Positions 1 through 8,743 of a stretch of DNA of 64,000 nucleotides are shown here, one piece after another (position 1 is the stretch's first letter; the number at the start of each line of letters is the position of its first letter). The stretch is from Gordonia oryzae. GTDB taxonomy: Bacteria > Actinomycetota > Actinomycetes > Mycobacteriales > Mycobacteriaceae. Location of the stretch: contig NZ_RKMH01000008.1 of the NCBI RefSeq assembly GCF_003797185.1, positions 213,462 to 277,461 of the forward strand, in the 5' to 3' direction. The translations under genes and the position numbers were made by a program. The notes under the pieces were generated by a model. That model ran no database searches. It saw only the letters and a program-made list of their open reading frames with translations, and had not been told where the DNA came from.

Positions 1-774
1 GTAGAAGAGTTCGTGGTGGATACGGTCCCTGCCGATGTCACGGGCCAGGAGCACCTCCTCGGCCGCCTCGACCATTCCGAGCGGGCCACACAACCAGAAG
101 TGGTCCATGTCGCCAGTCGGTACGACGGTGGTGAGGATCTCCTCAAGACGATCACGATCGAGTCGCCCGCTGAACAATTCGGCCTCGCGCGGCTCACGGG
201 AGAGCACGTGGATCACGTCGAACCTCGGGCCGTGGGCGTCCTTGAGATCGGCGATGTCCTCGGCGAACATCACCGACCGGGTCTTGCGGTTGGCGTAGAT
301 CAGCGTCACCTCGGCGTCGGGAGTCGCCAGCATCGACGCAGCGATCGACAGCATCGGGGTGATGCCCGAGCCGGCCGCGATCAACAGGTGCCGCCCACCC
401 GAATCCGGGTTCGCCTGAAACGATCCCGATGGCGGCTGCACCTCGATGCGGTCGCCGGGCCGCACCTGATGGACGAGCCAGCTCGAGAACAGTCCCCCGT
501 TCACCTCGCGAACACCCACGCGCGGAGCAGTGCCCGCGGGCGCGCAGATCGAGTAGGTGCGCCGGTGTTCGGTCCCGTCGACCGTGCGCCGCAATGTGAG
601 GGACTGTCCGGGCCGAAAGGTGAAGGTGTCCCGTAGATCCGGCGGAACGTCGAACCGGACGGCGACGGCGTCGTCACACAGGGATTCGACGTCGGCGACG
701 GTCAGGCTGTGGAAGTCGCGGTTGTGCGACGGACCGGTGACCGGAACGGCGGTGGTCTCGACGGTTGAGGTCAC
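1..774 (-). CDS. paaE: Phenylacetyl-CoA epoxidase reductase subunit PaaE (partial, runs off left edge)
   Basis: This is the electron-transfer subunit that passes NADPH electrons through flavin and an iron-sulfur centre to the PaaABCD oxygenase. The visible 258 residues include the flavin-binding RRTYSIC segment, the NAD-binding start IAAGSGITPMLS and the WLCGPLGM motif near the C-terminal end of the reductase module. The plant-type 2Fe-2S domain that normally follows lies outside the window, so the gene is cut by the edge and not broken. The GTG start is preceded by AGGAG, and only two bases separate it from the paaD stop. It is the last gene of the paa operon. Confidence 0.93.
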   Translation of the reverse strand, partial: MTSTVETTAVPVTGPSHNRDFHSLTVADVESLCDDAVAVRFDVPPDLRDTFTFRPGQSLTLRRTVDGTEHRRTYSICAPAGTAPRVGVREVNGGLFSSWLVHQVRPGDRIEVQPPSGSFQANPDSGGRHLLIAAGSGITPMLSIAASMLATPDAEVTLIYANRKTRSVMFAEDIADLKDAHGPRFDVIHVLSREPREAELFSGRLDRDRLEEILTTVVPTGDMDHFWLCGPLGMVEAAEEVLLARDIGRDRIHHELFY

Positions 775-776
775 GG

Positions 777-1286
777 TCAGATCTCCTTGACGTGATCGAA
801 CGGCTCGGCACAGGCCAGACACTGGTAGTGCGCCTTGCACAGGGAGGCGCCGAACTCCGAGATCAGTTGCGTGCGAGTCGAACCACATTGCGGACACGCC
901 ACCTCGCGCGGGCGCGCGGTCAACGTCAGCGGGATCGGCCCCGACCGCCGCCGCGGGGCAGCGCCCGGCGGCGAGTATCCGGCCTCGACGAGCTTGGCGC
1001 GCCCTTCGTCGGTGATCCAGTCGGTGCTCCACGCCGGGGTGAGGCTGGTTCGGATCGTGACGTCGGCGAATCCGTGACGCTGCAACGCGGCGGTGATGTC
1101 GTCACGGATCGTGGCCATCGCCGGGCAGCCCGAGTAGGTCGGGGTGATCGTGACGGTTACCGCGCCGGGATCGTCGAGCCGGACCTCGCGGATGATCCCG
1201 AGGTCGGCGAGGGTGACCATCGGCATCTCCGGGTCAAGAATCGATTCCACGATCTCCCGCGCGGATCGGGTTGCGAGTGTCTGCAT
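777..1286 (-). CDS. paaD: Phenylacetyl-CoA epoxidase assembly subunit PaaD
   Basis: The 169-residue protein starts with a MIP18/DUF59-type domain (DPEMPMVTLADLGI, then TPTYSGCPAM). It ends in a zinc-ribbon-like tail with CPQCG and CLAC pairs. PaaD is thought to mature metal centres of the PaaABCE oxygenase rather than catalyse the reaction. I chose the ATG at 1286 because it sits one base after the paaC stop and gives the usual family length; a longer open frame upstream lies inside paaC. The tight spacing indicates translational coupling. Confidence 0.93.
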   Translation of the reverse strand: MQTLATRSAREIVESILDPEMPMVTLADLGIIREVRLDDPGAVTVTITPTYSGCPAMATIRDDITAALQRHGFADVTIRTSLTPAWSTDWITDEGRAKLVEAGYSPPGAAPRRRSGPIPLTLTARPREVACPQCGSTRTQLISEFGASLCKAHYQCLACAEPFDHVKEI

Positions 1287-1287
1287 C

Positions 1288-2205
1288 TCACCACACCCCT
1301 TCGGGATGGCGACGGGCCACGCTCTGCATCTCGGCGAGCAGCAATCCCATGTGCTCGGTGTGCAGACCGTCACGTCCGGCACGGCCGCCGACCCGTCCGA
1401 TGTGCGGTCCGTCGGGAATCTCGACCTCGGCAGCGTGACAGACCTGGCCCACGATGTCATCGAATTCACCTCGCACGCGGGCGGTATCGACCGCCACCCC
1501 GACGGCGGCGAGTGCGATTTCCTCGGATGTCGGGACGAACAGCTCGTCGACGTAGGGCCACACCCGCGACAGCGCGTCGAGCAGGCGACGACGTGACTCC
1601 GCCGTGCCGCACCCGAGGGTGACCACCCAGCGAGCCGCGTAATCACGGTGATAGGTCAGCTCTTTGACGCCCTTGTCGGCGACCGCGGCCAGTACCGGGT
1701 CCCGTGAGGTGCGCAGTCTGTCGAACACGGCCAGTCGCCATGTCGAGAACACCAGCAGCCGGACGAGCGAGACCGCGAAGTCGCCGTTGTCGATCTCGAC
1801 GAGATGCACGTTGCGGAACGACGACTCGACCCGGAAGAAGGCCAGCGCGTCTTCGGCGGGCACCGGCCTGGTCTCGGAGACGTGGGGTACCACAGTCGGA
1901 TCGGCGGCCGCGGCGCGGGCGAGCAGGAGCCGCGCCGCGCCCAGCAGGTCGAGTCCGATGTTCGCCAACGCCACCTCTTCCTCAAGTTCGGGTGCGTGGG
2001 TACACCATTGGGCGAGTCTCTGGGCACTGATCAGCGCATCGTCGCCGAGCATCAGGCAGTAGGCGGCCAGCGCGGCGTGGTCGACGTCGTCGGGGACGGT
2101 GGTGTCGACGCCGGCGAGCGGATCGTCGAAGCTGGTGCCGAAGGCCCACTGGCCGTGCGAATCCTCGTCGACGAGGCCCTCGTAGGCGTTCTCATGATCG
2201 GTCAT
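1288..2205 (-). CDS. paaC: Phenylacetyl-CoA epoxidase structural subunit PaaC
   Basis: The 305-residue protein is the ferritin-like partner of PaaA in the multicomponent monooxygenase that converts phenylacetyl-CoA to its 1,2-epoxide. Recognisable stretches are LAQWCTHAPELEEEVALAN near residue 65 and ELTYHRDYAARWVVTLG near residue 185. PaaC keeps the fold but is regarded as structural and not catalytic. It lies between paaB and paaD in the standard order. A GAGAGGA Shine-Dalgarno sequence precedes the ATG. Confidence 0.95.
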   Translation of the reverse strand: MTDHENAYEGLVDEDSHGQWAFGTSFDDPLAGVDTTVPDDVDHAALAAYCLMLGDDALISAQRLAQWCTHAPELEEEVALANIGLDLLGAARLLLARAAAADPTVVPHVSETRPVPAEDALAFFRVESSFRNVHLVEIDNGDFAVSLVRLLVFSTWRLAVFDRLRTSRDPVLAAVADKGVKELTYHRDYAARWVVTLGCGTAESRRRLLDALSRVWPYVDELFVPTSEEIALAAVGVAVDTARVRGEFDDIVGQVCHAAEVEIPDGPHIGRVGGRAGRDGLHTEHMGLLLAEMQSVARRHPEGVW

Positions 2206-2217
2206 GTCGTCGTCCTC

Positions 2218-2511
2218 TCACATGTGGGGGACGTTGTCGGGGATGTCGTAGAACGTGGGATGCCGGTACACCTTGTCGCCGCTCGGGGCGAAGAAGGGGT
2301 CCTTCTCCGACGGACTGGTGGCGACGATGTCGGCCGAGCGCACCACCCAGATACTGACACCCTCGTTGCGGCGGGTGTACACGTCGCGCGCATGCCGCAG
2401 GGCCATCTGGTCGTCGGCGGCGTGCAGCGAGCCGACGTGCACGTGGTTCAGCCCACGCTTGCCGCGCACGAACACCTCGTACAGCGGCCATTCTGCTTTG
2501 ATGTCACTCAT
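2218..2511 (-). CDS. paaB: Phenylacetyl-CoA epoxidase subunit PaaB
   Basis: This small 97-residue subunit bridges PaaAC heterodimers in the epoxidase. The start ([20 protein letters not shown]) and the middle ([15 protein letters not shown]) are typical of the family, and the length is normal. Its ATG overlaps the paaA stop as ATGA, so the two are probably translationally coupled and made in matched amounts. Confidence 0.96.
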   Translation of the reverse strand: MSDIKAEWPLYEVFVRGKRGLNHVHVGSLHAADDQMALRHARDVYTRRNEGVSIWVVRSADIVATSPSEKDPFFAPSGDKVYRHPTFYDIPDNVPHM

Positions 2512-3461
2512 CGGTGGTTCTCCTGTTCCCGTGCGGCGAAAGCCGTTGCCGCATCCCGCACCCAGGCTCCGTCCTCGTGCGCGGCGCGGCGGACTGCGAT
2601 CCGTTCGACGTTCATCGCACCGTTGCCCCTGACGACCTCGGTGAATTCACTCCAGTCGGGTTCGCCGAAGTCGTAGTGTCCGCGTTCGGCATTCCACGCC
2701 AGATCCGGGTCGGGGAAGCTCACGCCGAGGGCCTCGGCCTGCGGGACGCTCATGTCGACGAACTTCTGGCGCAACTCGTCGTTGCTGTGCCGCTTGATTC
2801 CCCACGCCATCGACTGTTCGCTGTTGGGCGAACGGTCATCGGGTGGGCCGAACATCATCAGCGCCGGCCACCAGAACCGGTCGACGGATTCCTGCACCAT
2901 CGCCCGCTGCTCGTCGGTGCCACCCATCATCGTGGTGAGCAGCTCATAACCCTGGCGCTGGTGGAAGGACTCCTCCTTGCACACACGGATCATCGCCCGG
3001 GCGTACGGCCCGAAGGAGCTGCGGCACAACGGTACCTGGTTGCAGATGGCCGCGCCGTCGACGAGCCACCCGATCGTCCCGACGTCGGCGTAGGTCAGCG
3101 TCGGGTAGTTGAAGATCGAGGAGTACTTCTGCCGCCCGGAGATGAGTTTGTCGGTGAGGTCGGCTCGATCGGCGCCCAGTGTCTCGGCCGCCGAGTACAG
3201 GTAGAGGCCGTGGCCGGCCTCGTCCTGCACCTTGGCCATCAGTATCGCCTTGCGCCGCAACGACGGAGCCCTGGTCAGCCAGTTTCCCTCGGGCTGCATA
3301 CCGATGATCTCCGAATGCGCGTGCTGGGCGATCTGCCGGATCAGCGTCTTGCGATAGCCCTCCGGCATCCAGTCACGGGGTTCGATACGCGCCTCGTCGG
3401 CGATGGTCGCGTCGAACGACTGCTGAAGTTCGACGTGCTGCTGTAGCTCGGTGTCGGTCAT
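2508..3461 (-). CDS. paaA: Phenylacetyl-CoA epoxidase catalytic subunit PaaA
   Basis: This is the di-iron oxygenase subunit that activates O2 and epoxidises the ring of phenylacetyl-CoA. The 317-residue chain shows family blocks such as [32 protein letters not shown] (a metal-ligand region with E and H) and [15 protein letters not shown]. The ATG at 3461 is preceded by AGGAAAG and follows the paaG stop by 13 bases. A longer open frame reaches into paaG, but its extra residues are antisense-like and are not supported. Confidence 0.95.
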   Translation of the reverse strand: MTDTELQQHVELQQSFDATIADEARIEPRDWMPEGYRKTLIRQIAQHAHSEIIGMQPEGNWLTRAPSLRRKAILMAKVQDEAGHGLYLYSAAETLGADRADLTDKLISGRQKYSSIFNYPTLTYADVGTIGWLVDGAAICNQVPLCRSSFGPYARAMIRVCKEESFHQRQGYELLTTMMGGTDEQRAMVQESVDRFWWPALMMFGPPDDRSPNSEQSMAWGIKRHSNDELRQKFVDMSVPQAEALGVSFPDPDLAWNAERGHYDFGEPDWSEFTEVVRGNGAMNVERIAVRRAAHEDGAWVRDAATAFAAREQENHR

Positions 3462-3474
3462 CTTTCCTGCTTTC

Positions 3475-4254
3475 TCAGCGACCGCTGAACTCGGGCGTGC
3501 GCTTGTCGAGGAATGCCTCGACGGCCGCGGCGTGGTCGGCAGTCGCCCCGAGGTGACGTTGTGCGTCGTACTCACGGTCCAGTGCGTCGCTCAGGCCGTC
3601 GGCGCCGGCCCCGACGAGGTCCTTGATCCGGCGGAACGCCTCGGTGGGACCGTCGGCGAGGCGCCGAGCCAGATCCACTGCAGTGGAATCGAAGTCGGCA
3701 TCCTCGGCGACACGATGCACCAGGCCCCAGTCGAGGGCCTGCGCGGCGTCGATGCGATCGCCGAGCATCAGCAGTCCGGTGGCGCGGCTACTGCCGAGCA
3801 TGGAGACCAGATGATGCGACAGACCGGAGTCGCTCGCCAGGCCGATGCCCGCGAAGGCGGTGGCGAACGTGGCATTCTGCGAGGCGATCCGAATGTCGGC
3901 GGTCAGCGCGATCCCGAGTCCCGCACCGACGCAGGCACCGCGGACGGCCGCGATCACCGGCACCTCGATGCCCGCGAGCGCCCGGATGACCGGATTGTAG
4001 TGGTCGGCGACGGTGTCCATCGCATGCTCGGGCGACTTCCTCAGTTCGGCGACGTGATCGCCGAGATCCTGTCCGACGCAGAAGTTCTTGCCCTCGGCCG
4101 CCAGCAGGACCGCACGTACCGTGCGATCACCCGCGACCTTCTCGATCGCCTGGCGCAGTGCCGTCTTGGTCTCGACGTCGAGCGCGTTGTGGGCACGCGG
4201 GCGCGCCAGGGTGATGGTGGCGAGTCCGTCGGTGATCTCCAGTGTCACTGTCAT
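3475..4254 (-). CDS. paaG: Enoyl-CoA hydratase/isomerase family protein, likely PaaG
   Basis: The 259-residue crotonase-fold protein fits PaaG, which isomerises the ring epoxide to oxepin-CoA and later moves a double bond during beta-oxidation. [10 protein letters not shown] resembles the PaaG oxyanion segment, and the active-site region reads [12 protein letters not shown], with Asp where hydratases usually have Glu. It sits directly between paaH and paaA, three bases after the paaH stop. A hydratase role is the alternative, but the Asp and the context favour isomerase. Confidence 0.85.
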   Translation of the reverse strand: MTVTLEITDGLATITLARPRAHNALDVETKTALRQAIEKVAGDRTVRAVLLAAEGKNFCVGQDLGDHVAELRKSPEHAMDTVADHYNPVIRALAGIEVPVIAAVRGACVGAGLGIALTADIRIASQNATFATAFAGIGLASDSGLSHHLVSMLGSSRATGLLMLGDRIDAAQALDWGLVHRVAEDADFDSTAVDLARRLADGPTEAFRRIKDLVGAGADGLSDALDREYDAQRHLGATADHAAAVEAFLDKRTPEFSGR

Positions 4255-4257
4255 CTG

Positions 4258-5130
4258 TCAGCCTTCCCAATCGTAGAAGCCACGGCCGGACTTGCGACCG
4301 AGTTCACCGCGGGCAACCTTGTCGCGCAGCAGTTGTGGTGGTTCGAACCTCGCCCCGAGGGTCGCGGCAAGGTGGTCGGCGACGGCCAACCGCACGTCGA
4401 GTCCGACGAGATCGGTCGACCGGAGCGGACCCATCGGGTGCCGATAGCCCAATTCCATGGCGCGGTCGATGGATTCGGCGTCGGCGAGGCCCTCTTCGAC
4501 CATCCGGATGGCCTCGAGGCCCAGGTGGACCCCGAGCCGGCTGGTGGCGAATCCCGGGGAGTCGTTGACGACGATCGCCGTCTTACCGAGGGCGTCGACC
4601 CATCCGCGGACCGCATCGACGGTGCTCTGGGCCGTGGTGCCGGCGCGCACGATCTCGACGAGTTCGGAGACCGGCACCGGATTGAAGAAGTGCATGCCGA
4701 CGAATCGTGACGGGTCGGGCAGTGCCGCACCGAGTTCGGAGATCGACAGGGAACTCGTATTGGAGGCGATGACGGTGGTGGCGGCCACCGTCTCGGCGAC
4801 CTGCGCGAGAACGTCGAGTTTGAGCGCGACGTTCTCGGGAACCGCCTCCACGACAAGGCCGAGATCTGTCGGCAGCGCACGGGGTTCACCGACGGTGTGC
4901 ACCCGTGTCAGAACCTCGTCGGGTGTCCGACCACCCAGCAGGTCGCGATCCGCGGCGCGTTGCAGACCGGTCGCGACACGACTGCGGGCTCCCTCCTGGT
5001 CGAGCGAGTCCGCGATGGTCACCGTGACACCGCGCTCGGCGAAGACCTGCGCGATGCCCGCGCCCATCCGTCCGCCACCGACCACGCCGACGGTTGCCGG
5101 GAGATCGCCGCCAGAAGTGCTGCTGTTCAT
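4258..5130 (-). CDS. paaH: 3-hydroxyacyl-CoA dehydrogenase PaaH
   Basis: The 290-residue enzyme oxidises 3-hydroxyadipyl-CoA to 3-oxoadipyl-CoA with NAD. The N-terminal Rossmann fold carries GVVGGGRMGAGIAQ. The catalytic region has SNTSSLSISEL and FVGMHFFNPVPVS, whose His is the catalytic base. The C-terminal dimerisation domain ends GRKSGRGFYDW. The ATG at 5130 overlaps the stop of the upstream hydratase gene as ATGA. A much longer open frame upstream is a shadow of that gene. Confidence 0.92.
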   Translation of the reverse strand: MNSSTSGGDLPATVGVVGGGRMGAGIAQVFAERGVTVTIADSLDQEGARSRVATGLQRAADRDLLGGRTPDEVLTRVHTVGEPRALPTDLGLVVEAVPENVALKLDVLAQVAETVAATTVIASNTSSLSISELGAALPDPSRFVGMHFFNPVPVSELVEIVRAGTTAQSTVDAVRGWVDALGKTAIVVNDSPGFATSRLGVHLGLEAIRMVEEGLADAESIDRAMELGYRHPMGPLRSTDLVGLDVRLAVADHLAATLGARFEPPQLLRDKVARGELGRKSGRGFYDWEG

Positions 5131-5888
5131 GACTTCTTCTCCAGGAATGCGGACATGCGTTCGGTCTTGTCGGGTCCGTCGAAGAGCACGGCCTGTGCGA
5201 TGTCGTCGGCCCATGGGTGATGTCCGGGGGCGTCGATGACGGTCTTCGACAGGCGCAGCGCCAGCGCCGACTGCGCGACTATGCGATCGATGACGGTCTC
5301 GGCCACGGCGAACGGGTCGTCGGCGACCTCCATGACCAGGCCGTGCCGCAATGCCTGCTCGGCGTCGAGTCGCGCGCTGGCAAGCAGGATCTGCTTGGCG
5401 ACCGAGGTGCCGACGAGCTGCGGGAGGCGATAGCTCGCGCCTGCCGCGGCGAGGATGCCCAGCGCGGGCTCGGGGTTGCCGAACACCGCATCCGGTGCGG
5501 CGATGCGGATATCGCAGGCATAGGCGAGTTCGGCACCGCCACCGAGCGCGTAACCCTCGACGACGGCGACGGTGGGAAGCGCGAGCGCCGCGATCCGGTC
5601 GAACAGGGTGCGATTGATCCCGGCCAGGGCATCGTCGCGGGTACGTCGGGCGAGCTGGGCGATGTCGGCGCCGCCCGCGAAGTTGTGTCCGGCCCCGCAC
5701 AGCAGCACCGGCTTGGGCGCCCGCTCGACGATCGCACACACCCGGTGCAGTTCGGCGATCATCTCGCCGGTGATGGCGTTGCGTCGCTCCGGACGGTTCA
5801 GCGTGACGCGGTAGCGATCGCCGTCGTCGGAGATCACCACGTGCTCGAGATCGACGGGTGGTGTGTCGGTGGTCACCGCACCGGCCAT
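5127..5888 (-). CDS. paaF: Enoyl-CoA hydratase, PaaF-like, first gene of the paa operon
   Basis: This 253-residue crotonase-family protein probably hydrates 2,3-dehydroadipyl-CoA. LNRPERRNAIT, LLCGAGHNFAGGADIAQL and VFGNPEPALGI mark the CoA site, the oxyanion hole and the region of the first catalytic Glu. The second catalytic position, usually P-x-AGG, reads AAAGAS, so the exact activity is less certain. A strong GAGGAGGG site precedes the ATG. The promoter region upstream contains the proposed PaaR palindrome. Confidence 0.8.
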   Translation of the reverse strand: MAGAVTTDTPPVDLEHVVISDDGDRYRVTLNRPERRNAITGEMIAELHRVCAIVERAPKPVLLCGAGHNFAGGADIAQLARRTRDDALAGINRTLFDRIAALALPTVAVVEGYALGGGAELAYACDIRIAAPDAVFGNPEPALGILAAAGASYRLPQLVGTSVAKQILLASARLDAEQALRHGLVMEVADDPFAVAETVIDRIVAQSALALRLSKTVIDAPGHHPWADDIAQAVLFDGPDKTERMSAFLEKKS

Positions 5889-5925
5889 GATTGGCCCTCC
5901 TCACACTGTGGACCCCTCCATTAAT

Positions 5926-5945
5926 AACCGACCTTTTGGTCGGTT
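5926..5945. promoter_or_regulatory. Putative PaaR operator upstream of the paa operon
   Basis: A perfect 8-base inverted repeat, AACCGACC-N4-GGTCGGTT, lies in the 106-bp gap between paaF (minus) and paaR (plus). The same architecture recurs with one mismatch in front of paaZ. TetR regulators bind such palindromes, and PaaR-type TetR proteins of actinobacteria are known to control paa genes. The assignment to the neighbouring regulator is inferred. Confidence 0.75.
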
Positions 5946-5994
5946 GCAACCCCCGTGTCGTCCCCGGTCACCGTCCCGCGGGCCTTTTGCCATC

Positions 5995-6618
5995 ATGAGA
6001 TCCATGACCACTGCGAAACCGGCCAAGCGCACGGGCCGCCCGGGGCGCCCCGGCTACGACCTCGACTCGCTGCTCGCGGTCGCGGTGAAGGTCTTCAACG
6101 AGAAGGGCTACGACGGCACGAGCATGGATGTGCTCGCCGACCGGCTCGGGATCAGCAAGTCGTCGATCTATCACCACGTCTCGGGCAAGCAGGAACTCCT
6201 CGAGCTGGCTCTCGGGCGCGCACTCGGAGCCCTCTTCGCCGCCACCACGGAGGCCGGCACCACCGAGGGCCGACACATCGATCGGCTGGAGTACCTGGTC
6301 AGACGCAGTGTGGAAATCCTGGCCGCCGAACTCCCCTACGTCACACTGCTACTGCGAGTACGCGGCAACTCGGTCGTTGAACGCCGGGCGCTGGCCCGTC
6401 GACGTGAGTTCGACGAGTTCGTCGGCAACCTCGTCATCGGCGCCGCCGAGGAGGGCGACGTCTCCCCGGAGGTCGACCCGGCACTGGTGGCACGGCTGCT
6501 GTTCGGCACGGTCAACTCGCTCATCGAGTGGTACCGACCACGTGTCGGGGTCGGTGTCGACGAACTCGCCGACGCCGTGGTCGCGATGACCTTCGACGGA
6601 CTGCGCCGCCGGCGCTGA
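5995..6618 (+). CDS. paaR: TetR-family regulator of the phenylacetate genes (PaaR-like)
   Basis: The 207-residue protein has an N-terminal helix-turn-helix (FNEKGYDGTSMDVLADRLGISKSS then IYHHVSGK). A TetR C-terminal ligand domain follows, ending in a basic RRRR tail. It sits between the two halves of the paa cluster, with a matching palindrome on each side. The likely role is repression relieved by phenylacetyl-CoA, as known for PaaR proteins. Starts at 5995 or 6004 are possible; neither has a clear ribosome site. Confidence 0.85.
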   Translation: MRSMTTAKPAKRTGRPGRPGYDLDSLLAVAVKVFNEKGYDGTSMDVLADRLGISKSSIYHHVSGKQELLELALGRALGALFAATTEAGTTEGRHIDRLEYLVRRSVEILAAELPYVTLLLRVRGNSVVERRALARRREFDEFVGNLVIGAAEEGDVSPEVDPALVARLLFGTVNSLIEWYRPRVGVGVDELADAVVAMTFDGLRRRR

Positions 6619-6637
6619 CCACCGCCACCCCTTGACA

Positions 6638-6653
6638 CGGGACCAACGTCCCG
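6638..6653. repeat. Inverted repeat CGGGAC-N4-GTCCCG between paaR and paaZ
   Basis: This is a perfect 6-4-6 inverted repeat, 20 bases after the paaR stop and 11 bases before the second PaaR palindrome. A TTGACA hexamer at 6632-6637 touches its left edge and could be a -35 box. No T-run follows, so a terminator is doubtful; a second regulatory site is equally possible. Confidence 0.4.
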
Positions 6654-6664
6654 GCGAAGGTAAT

Positions 6665-6684
6665 TACCGACCGAATGGACGGTA
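6665..6684. promoter_or_regulatory. Putative PaaR operator upstream of paaZ
   Basis: TACCGACC-N4-GGACGGTA has the same 8-4-8 geometry as the site at 5926-5945, with a single mismatch between its arms. It ends 14 bases before the paaZ start and would block transcription initiation or elongation. The shared core is ACCGACC-N4-GG(A/T)CGGT. Confidence 0.7.
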
Positions 6685-6698
6685 GAGGGAGCTGGGCT

Positions 6699-8738
6699 GT
6701 GAGCCGATTGTTGGAAAGCTGGACACAAGGACGCTGGTACGCCGCGTCCGACGAGGGCACGCCGTTGCTCAGCGCGGTCGACGGATCGGAGGTGGCGCGG
6801 ATCTCGGCGACCGGTGTCGATCGCGCCGCGATGGTCGAGTACGCACGCACCGTCGGCGGAGAGGCGCTGGCCTCGCTGACCTTCCACGAGCGGGCCGGGT
6901 TGCTCAAACAACTCGGCCTCACCCTGATGGCGGGCAAGGACGAGTTCTACGAACTCTCCCGCACGACCGGCGCCACCGACCGCGACTCCGCCGTCGACAT
7001 CGACGGTGGATTCGGGACCGTCCTGAGTTATGCGAGCAAGGCCCGACGGGAATTGCCCGACGACACCGTCTATCTCGACGGACCGGTCGAGCAGCTCGGC
7101 AAGAAGGGCACCTTCCTCGGCCAACACCTCTACACCTCCCGACGCGGGGTTGCGGTGCAGATCAACGCGTTCAACTTCCCGGTGTGGGGTTTCCTGGAGA
7201 AGCTGGCCCCGGCGTTCATCGCCGGTGTGCCCACGATCGTCAAACCCGCCAGTGCCACTGCCTATCTCACCGAGCTCGTGGTCCGCCGCATCGTCGAGAG
7301 CGGCATCCTACCCGAGGGCTCGGTGCAACTACTGTGCGGCAGCGCGGGCGATCTGCTCGACCATCTCGACGGACAGGATTCGGTGGCCTTCACCGGCTCG
7401 GCCGACACCGCAGCCGTGCTGCGCGCCCATCCGACGGTGGTGGCGTCCGGGCTGCACTTCACCGCCGAGGCGGACTCACTCAACGCATCGATCCTCGGTG
7501 CCGACGTGGGCGTCGACGACCCCGAATTCGACCTGTACGTGCGGCAGCTCGTCACCGAGATGACCGTCAAGGCCGGGCAGAAGTGCACCGCGATTCGCCG
7601 CGCCCTGGTCCCCGAACCCCTCGTCGATGCCGTCGTCGAGGCCGCGTCGGCGAGACTGGCCACGATCCGCGTCGGCAATCCCGCCGCCCCCGACGTGCGG
7701 ATGGGCGCCCTCGCGAGCATCGAGCAGCGTGACGAGGTCCTGAAAGCACTTCGGGGACTGACCAAATCGGCAGACATCGTCTTCGGCGACCCCGACCACG
7801 TCGAGCTCGTCGACGCCGAGCGCTCATCAGGCGCATTTCTCTCGCCGATCCTGTTGCGCGCCACCGACAGCTGGGCGCCGGAGATCCACGACATCGAGGC
7901 CTTCGGTCCGGTGTCGACGGTCATCGGCTACCGCGACGCCGACGACGCCATCGCCCTTGCCGCCCGCGGCCGCGGATCGCTGGTGGCCTCGCTGGTGACC
8001 GCCGACACCGACGTCGCGGCGACCGTCGTGCGCGGCATCGCCGCCTACCACGGTCGGATTCTGGTGCTCAACGCCGAGGATGCCGCCGAATCCACCGGCC
8101 ACGGCTCCCCGCTGCCGGTCCTGGTGCACGGCGGCCCCGGCCGCGCGGGCGGCGGGGAGGAACTCGGCGGCATCCGCGGCGTGCTCCACCACATGCAGCG
8201 CACCGCGGTGCAGGGCACACCGAACATCCTCACCGCGGTCGGACGGCGTTGGGTCGGCGGCGCCGACCGCGTGCAGACCGATGTGCATCCGTTCCGGAAG
8301 AATCTGTCGCAGTTGCAGATCGGCGACACCATCGTGGGTGGGCCGCGTCAGGTGACGCGTGCCGACATCGACCACTTCGCCGAATTCACCGGCGACACCT
8401 TCTACGCGCACACCGACCCGGAAGCTGCCGCGGCCAACCCCCTCTTCGGCGGCATCGTCGCCCACGGATACCTGGTGGTGTCGCTGGCCGCGGGCCTGTT
8501 CGTCGATCCGGCACCGGGCCCGGTGCTGGCCAACTTCGGCGTCGACGGATTGCGATTCCTCACGCCGGTCAAAGCCGAGGACAGCCTCACCGTCACGTTG
8601 ACGGCCAAACAGATCACGCCACGCCAGAGCGCCGATTACGGTGAGGTGCGCTGGGATGCCGTCGTCACCAACCAGAACGACGACCCGGTGGCGACCTACG
8701 ACGTGCTCACGCTCGTCGCCAAAGCCGAAAAGGAGTAA
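6699..8738 (+). CDS. paaZ: Bifunctional oxepin-CoA hydrolase / 3-oxo-5,6-dehydrosuberyl-CoA semialdehyde dehydrogenase PaaZ
   Basis: The 679-residue protein opens the oxepin-CoA ring and oxidises the resulting aldehyde. The N-terminal aldehyde dehydrogenase domain (to about residue 520) has INAFNFPVWG, IVKPASATAYLT and the catalytic-Cys segment KAGQKCTAIRRA. The C-terminal MaoC-type hydratase domain has FAEFTGDTFYAHTD and FGGIVAHGYLVVS, including the expected Asp and His. I chose the GTG at 6699 because AGAGGGA sits upstream; an ATG at 6675 lies inside the operator. Confidence 0.94.
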   Translation: MSRLLESWTQGRWYAASDEGTPLLSAVDGSEVARISATGVDRAAMVEYARTVGGEALASLTFHERAGLLKQLGLTLMAGKDEFYELSRTTGATDRDSAVDIDGGFGTVLSYASKARRELPDDTVYLDGPVEQLGKKGTFLGQHLYTSRRGVAVQINAFNFPVWGFLEKLAPAFIAGVPTIVKPASATAYLTELVVRRIVESGILPEGSVQLLCGSAGDLLDHLDGQDSVAFTGSADTAAVLRAHPTVVASGLHFTAEADSLNASILGADVGVDDPEFDLYVRQLVTEMTVKAGQKCTAIRRALVPEPLVDAVVEAASARLATIRVGNPAAPDVRMGALASIEQRDEVLKALRGLTKSADIVFGDPDHVELVDAERSSGAFLSPILLRATDSWAPEIHDIEAFGPVSTVIGYRDADDAIALAARGRGSLVASLVTADTDVAATVVRGIAAYHGRILVLNAEDAAESTGHGSPLPVLVHGGPGRAGGGEELGGIRGVLHHMQRTAVQGTPNILTAVGRRWVGGADRVQTDVHPFRKNLSQLQIGDTIVGGPRQVTRADIDHFAEFTGDTFYAHTDPEAAAANPLFGGIVAHGYLVVSLAAGLFVDPAPGPVLANFGVDGLRFLTPVKAEDSLTVTLTAKQITPRQSADYGEVRWDAVVTNQNDDPVATYDVLTLVAKAEKE

Positions 8739-8743
8739 TCGAC

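Noticed and set aside
765..1622. Long plus-strand open frame opposite paaD and paaC
   Set aside because: Arg/Pro/Gly-rich shadow of the real minus-strand genes, as expected in high-GC DNA; no domain and no ribosome site.
2508..3575. Longer paaA start inside paaG
   Set aside because: The extra N-terminal residues are antisense-like; the ATG at 3461 has AGGAAAG and matches family length.
4321..4350. GGTTCGAACC resembling a tRNA T-loop
   Set aside because: It lies inside the paaH coding sequence, and no cloverleaf can be built around it. I saw no tRNA or rRNA gene in the window.
3451..4710. 419-codon plus-strand frame opposite paaG and paaH
   Set aside because: It is antisense to two genes with clear family motifs and has no recognisable domain.
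6675..6698. Upstream ATG as the paaZ start
   Set aside because: It lies within the PaaR palindrome and has no ribosome site; the GTG at 6699 has AGAGGGA at the right distance.
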